Below, in pieces: positions 23,516 to 32,706 of a stretch of DNA of 34,587 bases (positions are counted from its first letter, which is position 1; each line of letters starts with the position of its first letter). The notes under the pieces are model-generated. The model ran no database searches, had not been told where the DNA came from, and saw nothing but the letters and a program-made list of their open reading frames with translations. Made by a program: the position numbers and the translations under genes. Source of the stretch: Brucella thiophenivorans. GTDB lineage: Bacteria > Pseudomonadota > Alphaproteobacteria > Rhizobiales > Rhizobiaceae. Location of the stretch: assembly GCF_002252445.1 (NCBI RefSeq), contig NZ_NNRJ01000059.1, positions 1-34,587 of the forward strand, in the 5' to 3' direction.

Positions 23516-25045
23516 ATGTCTGCACCAATAATTATCTGCCTTCGCCCTGAAGATGACGTCGTTATTGCCGCTAAAGCGATCCCCGCAGGTACCGTACTTC
23601 GGGAAAGCGGCATCACGGTTCTCACTGACGTACCCGCAGGCCACAAAATCGCGGTGCGCGACATTTCGGCTGGCTCCCCGGTGCGAAAATACAACCAGAT
23701 CATCGGCGCTGCTAGCGTGGATATTCTGGCTGGTTCGCATGTCCATGTCCATAATCTGGAAATGATGGAGGTCGCACACGACTTCGCCATCGGCCAGGAT
23801 TTTCATGCCGTCGAACAGGAAGCTACCCCTGTTACTTTCATGGGCATCAAACGCCCGGATGGTCGCGTGGCCACCCGCAACTATATTGGCATTCTAACTA
23901 GCGTAAACTGTTCGGCGCGTGTAGCACGCGCAATTGCAGATCATTTCCGTCGTGACATCAATCCTTCGGCTCTCGCAGACTTCCCGAATGTTGATGGCGT
24001 GGTTGCTCTCACGCATGGCATTGGTTGTGGCGTCGATGTCGGCAGCGAAGGCATGGCTATGGTGCGCCGGACGATATCCGGTTACGCCATCCATCCGAAT
24101 TTCGGAGCAGTCGTGATAGTCGGACTCGGCTGTGAAGCGAACCAGATCTCAACCATTATGGACGAGCGCGCGCTTTCGGAGGACGAGACGTTGCAGGCTT
24201 TCACGATCCAGGCGCTTGGTGGCACAGCAAAAACAATCCAGCATGGCATAGAAAAAATCCGCTCGATCCTACCGACCGTCAATGAGGTGCACCGTGAACC
24301 ACTGCCAGTTTCCCATCTGGTCATTGGCCTGCAGTGCGGCGGCTCTGACGGATATTCCGGCATAACTGCAAATCCGGCTCTTGGCGCTGCTGTCGATATT
24401 CTCGTAAAAAATGGCGGCACGGCCATCCTTTCCGAAACGCCTGAAGTTTACGGAGCAGAACACCTTTTGACGCGCCGCGCCTCCAGTCAGGACGTGGGCG
24501 AAAAACTCGTACGTCGTCTGGAATGGTGGAAAGAGTACTGCGCTCGCAACGGCGCAGAAATGAACAATAATCCATCAGCCGGCAATAAGGCGGGTGGCCT
24601 GACCACGATCCTAGAAAAATCGCTTGGCGCGGTGGCAAAAGGCGGCACGACCCCTCTGAACGGGGTCTATGAATACGCCCAGTCCGTCACGGCCAAGGGG
24701 CTGGTGTTCATGGATTCGCCTGGTTTTGACCCGATCTCGGCCACTGGACAAGTCGCGTCCGGCGCCAATCTGATATGTTTCACCACCGGACGCGGCTCCG
24801 CTTTCGGCTGCATGCCATCCCCTTCCCTCAAGCTGTCGACCAACACTGCGACGTGGAAGCGCCAAGAGGAGGACATGGACATCAACTGTGGCTCGATCAT
24901 TGACGGCGATGTCACGATTGACGAGCTTGGCAGAACGATTTTCCAGATGATCATTGATTGCGCGTCTGGCGAGCCTTCGAAAAGCGAGGCATTCGGCTAC
25001 GGCCAGGATGAATTTGTTCCATGGCAGATCGGTGTCGTTACCTGA
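23516..25045 (+). CDS. UxaA/GarD-family sugar-acid dehydratase
   Basis: This 509-residue enzyme of the altronate/galactarate dehydratase family has an N-terminal SAF domain (about 1-95: VVIAAKAIPAGTVLRESGIT, HVHVHNLEMMEVAHDFAIGQ). The large catalytic domain follows, with RPDGRVATRNYIGILTSVNC, GIGCGVDVGSEGM, VIGLQCGGSDGYSGITANPA and the Cys-rich FTTGRGSAFGCMPSPSLKLS. Cys and His residues there bind the catalytic iron or metal in relatives. It should remove water from a hexonate to give a 2-keto-3-deoxy acid. The kinase and aldolase downstream are of the galactonate type. The substrate is therefore probably a hexonate that gives KDGal (talonate, gulonate, idonate or galactonate) rather than altronate. 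Confidence 0.85.
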   Translation: MSAPIIICLRPEDDVVIAAKAIPAGTVLRESGITVLTDVPAGHKIAVRDISAGSPVRKYNQIIGAASVDILAGSHVHVHNLEMMEVAHDFAIGQDFHAVEQEATPVTFMGIKRPDGRVATRNYIGILTSVNCSARVARAIADHFRRDINPSALADFPNVDGVVALTHGIGCGVDVGSEGMAMVRRTISGYAIHPNFGAVVIVGLGCEANQISTIMDERALSEDETLQAFTIQALGGTAKTIQHGIEKIRSILPTVNEVHREPLPVSHLVIGLQCGGSDGYSGITANPALGAAVDILVKNGGTAILSETPEVYGAEHLLTRRASSQDVGEKLVRRLEWWKEYCARNGAEMNNNPSAGNKAGGLTTILEKSLGAVAKGGTTPLNGVYEYAQSVTAKGLVFMDSPGFDPISATGQVASGANLICFTTGRGSAFGCMPSPSLKLSTNTATWKRQEEDMDINCGSIIDGDVTIDELGRTIFQMIIDCASGEPSKSEAFGYGQDEFVPWQIGVVT

Positions 25046-25165
25046 CGCAGCGACCGACTGTTTCTATTGGCTGCGGGTAAACAGGGATAGATGAGAAACT
25101 AAATCTGCAAGAGAACAAATGTGCCCTCTCGTTTAAAATGGGCCCTTATATCAAGGGAATCTGGA

Positions 25166-26101
25166 ATGCATAAACCTGTGTCGATCATCCTTGACTGGGG
25201 CACGAGTTCGTTGCGCGCCGCTCTCGTGTCGGAAGCGGGCGAAACGCTCGAAACCTGCGACACCATAAGTGGTGGCATCCAGTTCGTGAAGGACGGTGCT
25301 TTCGAGGCCGCTCTGATGGAGGCCGTGGGCACCTGGTTTACCCAACACGGGCCGCTTCCGGTAATAGCCTCCGGCATGATCACCAGCCGTAACGGCTGGA
25401 TCGAAGTGCCTTACGTCGACACACCCGCTGGCCTCGCCGAACTTGCTGCCGGCACCAGACAGCTAATACTGCAAAACGGCGCAGTCGTCACCTTCCTACC
25501 CGGCATGCGTGATCTGGCGGCAAAGCCTTTTCCGGATGTTATGCGTGGCGAGGAAACCCAAATCGTCGGGTTTGGCCTCAAAAACGATTGCATCGTCGTG
25601 CTCCCTGGCACCCATAGCAAATGGGCACGCGTCGAGGGTGGTCGCCTCGCCGGCTTCCAGACTTATGCGACCGGCGAAATCTTTTCGCTCCTCACCAAAT
25701 ACTCCTTCATCGCCAAAGGGATCGAACCGGCTCCGGGTGCAGAACCCATATGGTCGGCTTTTGATCGCGGCGCGGAATTTGCAGCCAGTGACGGCCGCGC
25801 CGCGGATGGATTTCTCTCCGCCGTCTTTTCCGCCCGCACCGGCGTGCTTGCCGGCGTGCTAGAACCTAAGGATATCAGTGACTACGTCTCCGGTCTTGTC
25901 ATAGGTTCGGAATTCCGACAGGCACTCGCCGCCGGCTGGCTGTTTGCAGGTGACGCTATTGGCATCGTCGGCAACAATTTGCTGAACAACCGCTACGGGC
26001 GTGTCGCAACGCTTTTTGGCCTGACTATAATTCCAGGCCCGGCAGACGCCGCCAAACGGGGCGTGCAGCTGATCGTCGGCCACTTGCACTTGACGAAATA
26101 A
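25166..26101 (+). CDS. dgoK: 2-dehydro-3-deoxygalactonokinase
   Basis: This 311-residue sugar-acid kinase of the DgoK family has an N-terminal phosphate-binding loop (SIILDWGTSSLRAALVSEAG), ASGMITSRNGWIEVPYVDTP, LPGMRDLAAKPFPDVMRGEE, TQIVGF and LPGTHSKWARVEGGRL. It phosphorylates 2-dehydro-3-deoxy-D-galactonate at C6 with ATP. ATG 25166 is chosen because AAGGGA lies nearby and the peptide opens directly into the first strand. The frame to 25121 adds no domain. The AAGGG Shine-Dalgarno region forms a small inverted repeat with CCCTT at 25143-25157, which may tune translation. Confidence 0.9.
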   Translation: MHKPVSIILDWGTSSLRAALVSEAGETLETCDTISGGIQFVKDGAFEAALMEAVGTWFTQHGPLPVIASGMITSRNGWIEVPYVDTPAGLAELAAGTRQLILQNGAVVTFLPGMRDLAAKPFPDVMRGEETQIVGFGLKNDCIVVLPGTHSKWARVEGGRLAGFQTYATGEIFSLLTKYSFIAKGIEPAPGAEPIWSAFDRGAEFAASDGRAADGFLSAVFSARTGVLAGVLEPKDISDYVSGLVIGSEFRQALAAGWLFAGDAIGIVGNNLLNNRYGRVATLFGLTIIPGPADAAKRGVQLIVGHLHLTK

Positions 26102-26112
26102 GGATTTTCACG

Positions 26113-26733
26113 ATGAATCTTCATGACACTCTCAAACAATGCAACCTGATCGCTATCCTTCGCGGCATCAAGCCGGAGGAGGTCGAGGCTGTCGGTGAAG
26201 CGCTGATCGAGGCCGGCTGGCGTATCCTAGAAGTTCCGCTCAACTCGCCTGATCCGTTAAAGAGCATCGAAAAGCTGCAGCGGCGTTTTGGCGATTATGC
26301 GTTGATCGGCGCAGGTACGGTTCTCACCCCCGCACAAGTTGCCGATGTCGCCGCTACTGGCTCGAAGGTCATCATCTCCCCGAACGCAAATCTTTCGGTC
26401 ATCAAAGCCAGTGTCTCTAGGGACATGGTTAGCCTACCGGGCGTCGCAACCCCGACGGAAGCCTTTGCAGCAATAGATGCTGGAGCAAGCGCCGTGAAAG
26501 CTTTCCCTGCCGAGGCAATTCCACCAAATGTTATCAGAGCATGGAAAGCTGTGCTCCCGGCGGAGACACCTGTGTTCGCAGTCGGCGGTATTACGCCCAA
26601 TAATATGAAAGCCTACATTGACGCCGGTGCCGCCGGGTTTGGCATCGGTGGCGCACTCTACAAACCTGGAGATACTGCTAAATTAGTCAGCTTAAAGGCT
26701 ATACAATTTATCAAAGCAACCAGTGAACTCTGA
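26113..26733 (+). CDS. dgoA: 2-dehydro-3-deoxy-6-phosphogalactonate aldolase
   Basis: This 206-residue class I aldolase of the KDPG/KDPGal family folds as a (beta/alpha)8 barrel. The general-acid Glu is in RILEVPLNSP (Glu40). The Schiff-base Lys is in AVKAFPAEA (Lys129). The phosphate-binding ends GAGTVL and GGITPNN are intact. It cleaves 2-dehydro-3-deoxy-6-phosphogalactonate to pyruvate and glyceraldehyde 3-phosphate, finishing the pathway. It starts 11 bp after the kinase stop and is the last gene of the operon. RxLEVPLNSP rather than the glucose-type RTLEVTLRT pattern favours the galactonate form. Confidence 0.9.
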   Translation: MNLHDTLKQCNLIAILRGIKPEEVEAVGEALIEAGWRILEVPLNSPDPLKSIEKLQRRFGDYALIGAGTVLTPAQVADVAATGSKVIISPNANLSVIKASVSRDMVSLPGVATPTEAFAAIDAGASAVKAFPAEAIPPNVIRAWKAVLPAETPVFAVGGITPNNMKAYIDAGAAGFGIGGALYKPGDTAKLVSLKAIQFIKATSEL

Positions 26734-26804
26734 TTTCTGGCAATATTCATCCTTAATATCTGAAGAGATTAGCATTACTGGCTCTTGTCACTAGGCGATG
26801 TGCA

Positions 26805-26818
26805 GATTGCCAGTCAAG
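26805..26818 (+). repeat. 14-bp direct repeat, copy 2 (GATTGCCAGTCAAG)
   Basis: Identical to 19464-19477 and lying about 70 bp after the aldolase stop, in the convergent gap before the SDR gene. The pair brackets the sugar-acid cluster. Confidence 0.3.
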
Positions 26819-26958
26819 AATTTTACTCTCACGAGAGTCTGTAGTGCGAGGTCGACAAACGTGTTGAAAAGAAATGAACCGAATAATTATTTTTCGGTAT
26901 AATCTCACTACAGTTTGAGGCACTCGAAGCGGCAATTCCAAATATAAAGCGCAGGCTC

Positions 26959-27771
26959 TCAGATTTTCTTGGCGAAACCGAAGGTCTTTCGCAGGCTGCC
27001 GTCGACGGCTTTGGCTGGCATAAAGCGACGTAGACGCGAAAGAAGTGTTGCGTTTTTTCCGACTGGCTGGCGTAGCTTGTAAGGTCCGTCGATGACATCG
27101 GCAATTTTCTCCGCCACGAATTGTGCAGATGGTGCTGATTTGATCTGCCCTTGAACGGCGCTGATAGTCGCTTGAAACTGCGAGGCGTAAGCGCCAAGCG
27201 GTGCTGCCGTTTGAGTGGCATTTACGTCTAGGTTTGTATTTGTAAAGGTTGGTTCCAGCAAAACAACTCTGACACCGAAGTTTCGGATCTCATGATCGAG
27301 GCTTTCCGATAAACCTTCCAAGGCATGTTTACTTGCGGCATAGACGCCCATAAATGGCGCCGGCAGAAACCCAAGAACCGAGCTCACGTTGATAATCAGT
27401 CCGCTTTTTCTCGTTCGCATTGAGGGTAGGACTGCTCGTATCAGGCGGAGACGACCGAGAACATTGGTGTCAAAGACCCATGAGACCTCTTGAGATTGTG
27501 TGATTTCGATTGGCCCCAAAAGGGACACCCCCGCGTTGTTTATTAGCACGTCAATACGTCCAGTCTCCGACAATACGCCGTCTACGAAACTGGAGACAGA
27601 CGCGTCGTCTGATACATCTACAGTGCGGTTCTTAAGGTTGGGAACCGAAGTCGTCCCCTCACGGCGCGGCCCCCCGTAAACTAAGTGCCCGGCCTGCGCG
27701 AGTAGCAGCGCCACCGCCTCTCCAATCCCTGAAGATGTACCGGTTATTACGATTACTTTTTGCTCGGCCAT
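26959..27771 (-). CDS. Short-chain dehydrogenase/reductase (SDR)
   Basis: This 270-residue classical SDR has the cofactor loop TGTSSGIG at residues 10-17, NNAG near 82-85, the catalytic Ser in IINVSSVLG and the YxxxK motif in YAASKHALEG. It oxidises or reduces a hydroxyl/carbonyl group with NAD(P)(H). Substrate is unknown. ATG 27771 follows a strong AGGAGG at the right distance, so the longer frame to 27858 is rejected. It stands alone, convergent with the aldolase gene. Confidence 0.9.
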   Translation of the reverse strand: MAEQKVIVITGTSSGIGEAVALLLAQAGHLVYGGPRREGTTSVPNLKNRTVDVSDDASVSSFVDGVLSETGRIDVLINNAGVSLLGPIEITQSQEVSWVFDTNVLGRLRLIRAVLPSMRTRKSGLIINVSSVLGFLPAPFMGVYAASKHALEGLSESLDHEIRNFGVRVVLLEPTFTNTNLDVNATQTAAPLGAYASQFQATISAVQGQIKSAPSAQFVAEKIADVIDGPYKLRQPVGKNATLLSRLRRFMPAKAVDGSLRKTFGFAKKI

Positions 27772-27858
27772 TTTTGGCCTCCTGTCTGTTGTGAAGAATC
27801 TTAATTCTCCCCGATGGAAAATACTTTTAATAAGAATCGGGCCACTTCGAGTGCGCAA

Positions 27859-28376
27859 CGAGCGCCTGTTTAACGATCACTTGATTGGAAGCCTCGTCGG
27901 AACCTCTGGGGCGGGTGCTTGATGGTGTACTGGCGGTAAAACTGGGCTATATGAATGAAAGGACAAGCTTCACGCTTCACTCGGTTCACGCTGCGTGGTG
28001 AGTGATTTTAAACTCTTCACCCATGAGACTTTGTGCACTAGCCTCTCAAACATTCAGATAAAGGATGAAAAATGATGTTGTACACAAGTGGCAGTTCGCG
28101 AACTTAAGGTCTCTCTCCCACGCAACAACGACATACCTTCTGCTGGTGTAAATACCCAATGAATTTCAGTTGGCGTATCGTTATCGTATCAATTTCGGAC
28201 GACTATATTGCCACGATTAAAGTGTCTGACGAGACTCTTAGCAACGTTCAGGATGCGCTCGTGCTAAAGCCAGAATCTGGTCTCCCGCGTTTTTAATTAA
28301 TATGATTACTAAGGCGGCTTACGCGGTCCAAGTCGGCCTAATAAATTTTGGCGAACGATTTCAGAGCTCATTGTGC
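27859..28376. other. Gene-poor stretch between the SDR and RND genes
   Basis: About 520 bp, with the SDR promoter at its left end. Around 27915-28005 a plus-strand frame reads LAVKLGYMNERTSF. It resembles the second helix-turn-helix of AraC regulators followed by a frame break, so a regulator remnant is possible but weak. A 45-codon frame at 28159-28296 is listed separately. No clear terminator for the RND gene was found. Confidence 0.3.
28159..28296 (+). CDS. Small hypothetical open reading frame (45 codons)
   Basis: ATG 28159 opens a 45-residue frame (MNFSWRIVIVSISDDYIATI, KVSDETLSNVQDALVLKPES, GLPRF). Composition looks protein-like, with a hydrophobic strand and then a helix. There is no clear ribosome-binding site, and I do not recognise a family. 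It could be a chance frame or a gene fragment. Confidence 0.2.
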   Translation: MNFSWRIVIVSISDDYIATIKVSDETLSNVQDALVLKPESGLPRF

Positions 28377-31300
28377 TCACTCCATTATTGCCATTTTTAT
28401 CGGCAGTTGCGGTTCTTCATTTGCATGGTTTTGATTTGCCCCTTCGCTTTGCGGCTTGATCCTGAACCAGACAGCATACAACGCGGGGAGGAACAGGAGA
28501 ATCATGACTGTGCCCGCTGCCGTTCCCCCGATAAGCGTGTAGGCCATCGATCCCCAAAAAACCGAATGAGTTAACGGAATGAACGCCAGAATTGCAGCAA
28601 GAGCAGTAAGTATTACAGGTCGTGTCCGTTGCACCGTCGCCTCAATGACAGCATGATAATCATCAAGTCCTGCGGCCTGGTTTTCCTTGATCTGCTCGGT
28701 GAGGATCAACGTGTTACGCATCAGAATGCCCGCCAGTCCGATCAACCCGAGAATGGCATTGAAGCCGAAGGGTTGATTGAACAAAAGCAAGGTCGGAACC
28801 ACCCCGGCAAGACCAAGTGGTGCGGTGAGCATAACCATTGTCATGGTCGACAGACTGCGAACCTGCAGGATGATGACGATCAACATTGCAGCAATCATCA
28901 GCGGGAATACCTGAGCCAGTGCCGTATTCGCCTTGAGGGACTCCTCGATGTTGCCACCCATTTCAATACGATACCCAAACGGGAGCGAGGCGATCAGCGG
29001 CTGCAGTGCCTTCATCACCTGTTGCGAAACTTCTGGTGGCTGCGTTGCCTCGTTGATATCGGACCTAATGGTTATAACCGGGGTACGGTCACGACGCTTT
29101 AAGATCGGCTCTTCGAAGCGGATCTCGGAATGTCCGATCTGATCGAGTGGCACTTGGCGACCATCTCTGCTCATCAACGAAAAGTCGGCAAGTCGTGAAG
29201 GATCAAGGCGGCTCTCTCCAGCACTGCGTGCAACGACAGGCACGTTGCGGATATTGTCGCGCACCTGCGTGACAGGAATACCGCTCAGCAGCATCTGCAT
29301 TTGTTGTGACGCCTCCGATGGTGAGAGACCGATCAGATTGAGCCTTTCCTGGTCGGGGACAAAGCGCAGCACAGGCGTGCGGTTGCCCCAATCTCTGTTG
29401 GCTTGGCGTACATCTGGAACAGTCTTCATGATTGCCAGAGCCTGCTCGGAAATCTTGTAAAGTTCATCTTGGTCAGGCCCCATGATGCGGAACTCGACCG
29501 GGAACGGCGTATAGGGACCAAATACAAGCTGGGTCACACGCACGGATGCTTCAGGAACAAGACCCTCGGATATGGCACCTCTCAAGCGGTGCTTAAGTTC
29601 TTCTCTGGCGTGGGCATCGGGCGTGAGCACGACGATCTTAGCGAAGGCAGGATCGGGCAATTCTGGGGACATGGCGAAGAAGAACCGAGGGGCACCCTGC
29701 CCTACATAACTTGTAACGATATCTGTTTCGGGCTGGGTCTGTAGCCATGCTTCGACCTTCTTCACCGCCGATGTCGTCGCTTCGATGCTCGTGCCCTCTG
29801 GCATGCGCACTTCAACCAAGACCTCCGGGCGATCCGATGTCGGGAAGAACTGCTGCTTCACACCACCCATCCCAACAACCGACAGGGCCATGGAAATGCC
29901 TACAACGGCGCAGACTACGAACTTGTGGCGGACTGCGAGTTCGATAACGGAACGCAGACGACGGTAATTCGGCGTGTCGTAGATGGCGTGATGACCGCCC
30001 TCGACAGGCTTGATGTTCGGCAGCATTTTAACGCCAAGATACGGCGTGAAGGTAACAGCGACGATCCAGGATACGATCAGGGCAAAACCGACGACCCAGA
30101 ATATATTTCCAGCATATTCGCCGGCCGCTGAGTTAGCGAAACCGACGGGCATCAACCCGATGATTGTAACAAGAGTGCCCGAGAGCATCGGGGCTGCTGT
30201 GTGGCTCCAGGCATAGGCAGCGGCTTTGACGCGATCCATGCCCTCTTCCATCTTCACTACCATAACCTCGATAGCGATGATGGCATCGTCGACCAGAAGG
30301 CCGAGTGCGAGGATCAGCGCGCCCAGTGTGATACGGTCGAAGAAACGTCCAGTCTCCAACATAATCAGGAACACCGCTGCGAGGGTAAGCGGCACTGCAA
30401 GCGCCACAACGATGCCAACACGCCAGCCCAGCGCAACAAGGCTCACGAACAGAACCACACCCAGCGCCATTGCGAACTTGAGCATGAACTCGCTGACCGC
30501 CTCATCAATATTGACAGCCTGATCACTTACTTTGGTAAGCGTCATGCCAAGTGGTAACTCTTGGGAGATCGACGCAGAGCGTTCTTCCAGCGCTTTACCA
30601 AGATCAAGACCGTTCCATCCTGCCTGCATCACCACACTTAGCATGATTGTCGGTTCGCCCTCATGGCGAATAATGTAGGTCGCAGGATCTTGATAGCCAC
30701 GCCGTATCTCTGCTAGGTCAGAAAGCTTCAGTGTTCGTCCAGCAGCAACAATAGGCGTATCGGCAATCGCCTGGACGCTGTTGTAGGCTCCATCGAAACG
30801 TATAAAGATCTGTGGGCCTCGTGTGTCGATGGACCCAGCAGACGTGACTGTGTTTTGTCGCTGCAACGCAGAAGCAATGTCCTGTGCTGATATACCGAGA
30901 GTTGCGAGTTTCGCATAGGAAAACTCGACGAAAATCTGTTCGGGACGTTCGCCGATTATGTTGATTTTCTTCACGCCAGGAACATGTAGAAGATCCTGGC
31001 GGATGACCTCCGCTTCTCTGACGAGATCACGCATCGGCATGCCCTTTGCTTTGAGAGCATAAAGGCCAAAACTCACGTCTGAATACTCGTCGTTGACGAA
31101 TGGGCCCATGACGCCTGGAGGCAGGTTGCGCGCTTCGTCACCGAGCTTCTTTCGCGCCTGATAGAACTCTTCTGCGACGGCACTTGCGGGCGTATTATCC
31201 TTGAGAGTGACCGTCAAAAACGCGTAGCCGGGTCTGGTCGTTGTTTCGACACGATCATACCATGTCAGTTCCTGAAGACGCTTTTCGAGCGGCTCGGCAA

Positions 31301-31493
31301 CAAGGTCCTGCATTTCACGCGCAGTGGCACCTGGCCAAACGGAAGTGACCGTCAATGTCTTGATAGTGAACGACGGATCTTCGGCGCGTCCCAGCTTGAT
31401 AAAAGCGTAGGCGCCAGCGGCAGCGAGAAGAACAATGAAGAATAGGGTGACGGCGCGTTCACGAACTGCGATGGCGGAAAGATTAAAGCTCAT
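28377..31493 (-). CDS. RND-family efflux permease
   Basis: This 1038-residue inner-membrane pump has the RND layout: a helix at the N-terminus (RAVTLFFIVLLAAAGAYAFI), a large periplasmic loop, and the proton-relay helix 4 with LLVDDAIIAIEVMVVKMEEG. A second half repeats the pattern (FGFNAILGLIGLAGILMRNT). Length is normal for the family. Its ATG overlaps the stop of the membrane-fusion-protein gene by one base (TAATG), so the two are co-translated. No outer-membrane channel gene is nearby, so a TolC-like protein elsewhere must complete the tripartite pump. Likely cargo is a drug, dye, solvent or lipid-like compound. Expression is probably under the broken TetR gene upstream. Confidence 0.9.
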   Translation of the reverse strand: MSFNLSAIAVRERAVTLFFIVLLAAAGAYAFIKLGRAEDPSFTIKTLTVTSVWPGATAREMQDLVAEPLEKRLQELTWYDRVETTTRPGYAFLTVTLKDNTPASAVAEEFYQARKKLGDEARNLPPGVMGPFVNDEYSDVSFGLYALKAKGMPMRDLVREAEVIRQDLLHVPGVKKINIIGERPEQIFVEFSYAKLATLGISAQDIASALQRQNTVTSAGSIDTRGPQIFIRFDGAYNSVQAIADTPIVAAGRTLKLSDLAEIRRGYQDPATYIIRHEGEPTIMLSVVMQAGWNGLDLGKALEERSASISQELPLGMTLTKVSDQAVNIDEAVSEFMLKFAMALGVVLFVSLVALGWRVGIVVALAVPLTLAAVFLIMLETGRFFDRITLGALILALGLLVDDAIIAIEVMVVKMEEGMDRVKAAAYAWSHTAAPMLSGTLVTIIGLMPVGFANSAAGEYAGNIFWVVGFALIVSWIVAVTFTPYLGVKMLPNIKPVEGGHHAIYDTPNYRRLRSVIELAVRHKFVVCAVVGISMALSVVGMGGVKQQFFPTSDRPEVLVEVRMPEGTSIEATTSAVKKVEAWLQTQPETDIVTSYVGQGAPRFFFAMSPELPDPAFAKIVVLTPDAHAREELKHRLRGAISEGLVPEASVRVTQLVFGPYTPFPVEFRIMGPDQDELYKISEQALAIMKTVPDVRQANRDWGNRTPVLRFVPDQERLNLIGLSPSEASQQMQMLLSGIPVTQVRDNIRNVPVVARSAGESRLDPSRLADFSLMSRDGRQVPLDQIGHSEIRFEEPILKRRDRTPVITIRSDINEATQPPEVSQQVMKALQPLIASLPFGYRIEMGGNIEESLKANTALAQVFPLMIAAMLIVIILQVRSLSTMTMVMLTAPLGLAGVVPTLLLFNQPFGFNAILGLIGLAGILMRNTLILTEQIKENQAAGLDDYHAVIEATVQRTRPVILTALAAILAFIPLTHSVFWGSMAYTLIGGTAAGTVMILLFLPALYAVWFRIKPQSEGANQNHANEEPQLPIKMAIME

Positions 31494-32608
31494 TATTTTG
31501 TCACCTCGGACTGCGAGGCAATTCTAACGCTCGCGCCGTCATCTAGCAGATGGGCGCCTATGGCGACAATCTGCTCTCCGATGCCGATACCAGTGACAAA
31601 TGCCGCCTCCTCACCAACTTGGCGGACCGCAACCGGTGTGAACTTCACCGTGGATGTGGTGCCGTTGACTACCCACACGCCTGTGCGATTTCCGTTGTCC
31701 AGGATTGCGCTGACGGGTACCGCGACTTCCTGCTCGCGTTCAGCATCCAGAATTTTTATCGTAACGGTCGATCCAAGTGGGGCCGACGCCGCACCTCCCT
31801 CAAGAATGTAGCGCGCCTCGTAGGTCCGGGTTTGTGGATCAGCAGAATCGGAAATCTGCCTTAGCCTGGCTTTGTCATTGGGACTTCCGCCGCCATAGAT
31901 ACTCGCTTGAGCTTGCGAGCCGGGAGCGGGGCGCTGGGTCTCGGGAAGCCAGACCACAGCCTCGCGTGGCCCGGACTGCGCCAGTTGAATCACGCTCTGT
32001 CCGGCTGCCACAACTTGTCCCGGATCCCCTAATGTCTGAACTATGGTTCCATCAGAATCTGCGAACAGGACCGCGTAAGCTGCTGCGTTTTCCGCGACCT
32101 TTGCGTCAGCTTCAGCCGCTGCGAGTTGCGCCGTTGCCGTATCCAAAGCCGTCTTCGCCTGCTCATAACGCTGCGGGGTTGCCGCCAGGCGATTTTTTAC
32201 CAAAGCTGCATAGCGTTGTTCGTCAGCCTGCGCTTGGATCAAAACGGCGCGCGCTGCAGACACCGTGTTGCGCTTGGCGGTTAGTGCTAGCTGGAGATCG
32301 GTTTCGTCAATGCGCATCAGCGCCTGACCCTGTCGGACTTGCTGTCCCACGTCCACCATTCGCTCAATGATCTTGCCAGGAACGCGGAAACCTAGATTGC
32401 TCTGGACACGGGGGGCGACAGTACCTGTGAAAGAGCGCTCGGCCATTCCGGTGGCCTTTGCCTCAGTAACCCGAACCAAGGGGAAAGACGTCCTTGGATC
32501 AGCGGCCTCAGCTTCGCGCTTTGGTGCTTCCAAAACTACAAAAAAAGCCGCCGCAGTGGCGGCGGCCACTGTGAAACCCGCGATGGCCCAGACTTGTTTG
32601 CGTTTCAT
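31493..32608 (-). CDS. RND periplasmic adaptor (membrane-fusion protein)
   Basis: This 371-residue HlyD/AcrA-type adaptor has an N-terminal membrane anchor (MKRKQVWAIAGFTVAAATAA) without a lipobox Cys. The first lipoyl half follows (SNLGFRVPGKIIERMVDVGQ). A coiled-coil hairpin rich in Ala/Gln covers about 105-170. The second lipoyl half contains DGTIVQTLGDPGQVVAAGQS, and beta-barrel and membrane-proximal domains complete it. It links the RND pump to an outer-membrane channel. It is first in the two-gene operon and divergent from tetR, with the operator at 32642-32661 just upstream. Confidence 0.9.
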   Translation of the reverse strand: MKRKQVWAIAGFTVAAATAAAFFVVLEAPKREAEAADPRTSFPLVRVTEAKATGMAERSFTGTVAPRVQSNLGFRVPGKIIERMVDVGQQVRQGQALMRIDETDLQLALTAKRNTVSAARAVLIQAQADEQRYAALVKNRLAATPQRYEQAKTALDTATAQLAAAEADAKVAENAAAYAVLFADSDGTIVQTLGDPGQVVAAGQSVIQLAQSGPREAVVWLPETQRPAPGSQAQASIYGGGSPNDKARLRQISDSADPQTRTYEARYILEGGAASAPLGSTVTIKILDAEREQEVAVPVSAILDNGNRTGVWVVNGTTSTVKFTPVAVRQVGEEAAFVTGIGIGEQIVAIGAHLLDDGASVRIASQSEVTK

Positions 32609-32641
32609 TTCTGCTTTCTCTTCATAACCTGAAATCCAACA

Positions 32642-32661
32642 AATTAGATTGCGATCTAATT
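32642..32661. promoter_or_regulatory. TetR operator upstream of the RND operon
   Basis: A perfect inverted repeat with 8-bp arms AATTAGAT and ATCTAATT around TGCG lies between the adaptor gene (ATG 32608, minus) and tetR (ATG 32707, plus). An extra half-site ATCTAAT at 32689-32695 touches the tetR ribosome-binding site. The placement fits joint repression of pump and regulator. Confidence 0.7.
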
Positions 32662-32706
32662 CTATTTATGCTATAGATGTCAAATGAAATCTAATAGGAG
32701 GCTATT

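Noticed and set aside
23450..24954. Several minus-strand open frames opposite the dehydratase gene
   Set aside because: They lie wholly antisense to a well-recognised enzyme gene, have biased low-complexity translations and no family features.
27915..28005. AraC-regulator remnant before the RND genes
   Set aside because: Only a dozen residues resemble the AraC second helix and the frame breaks at once. Too weak to call as a feature.
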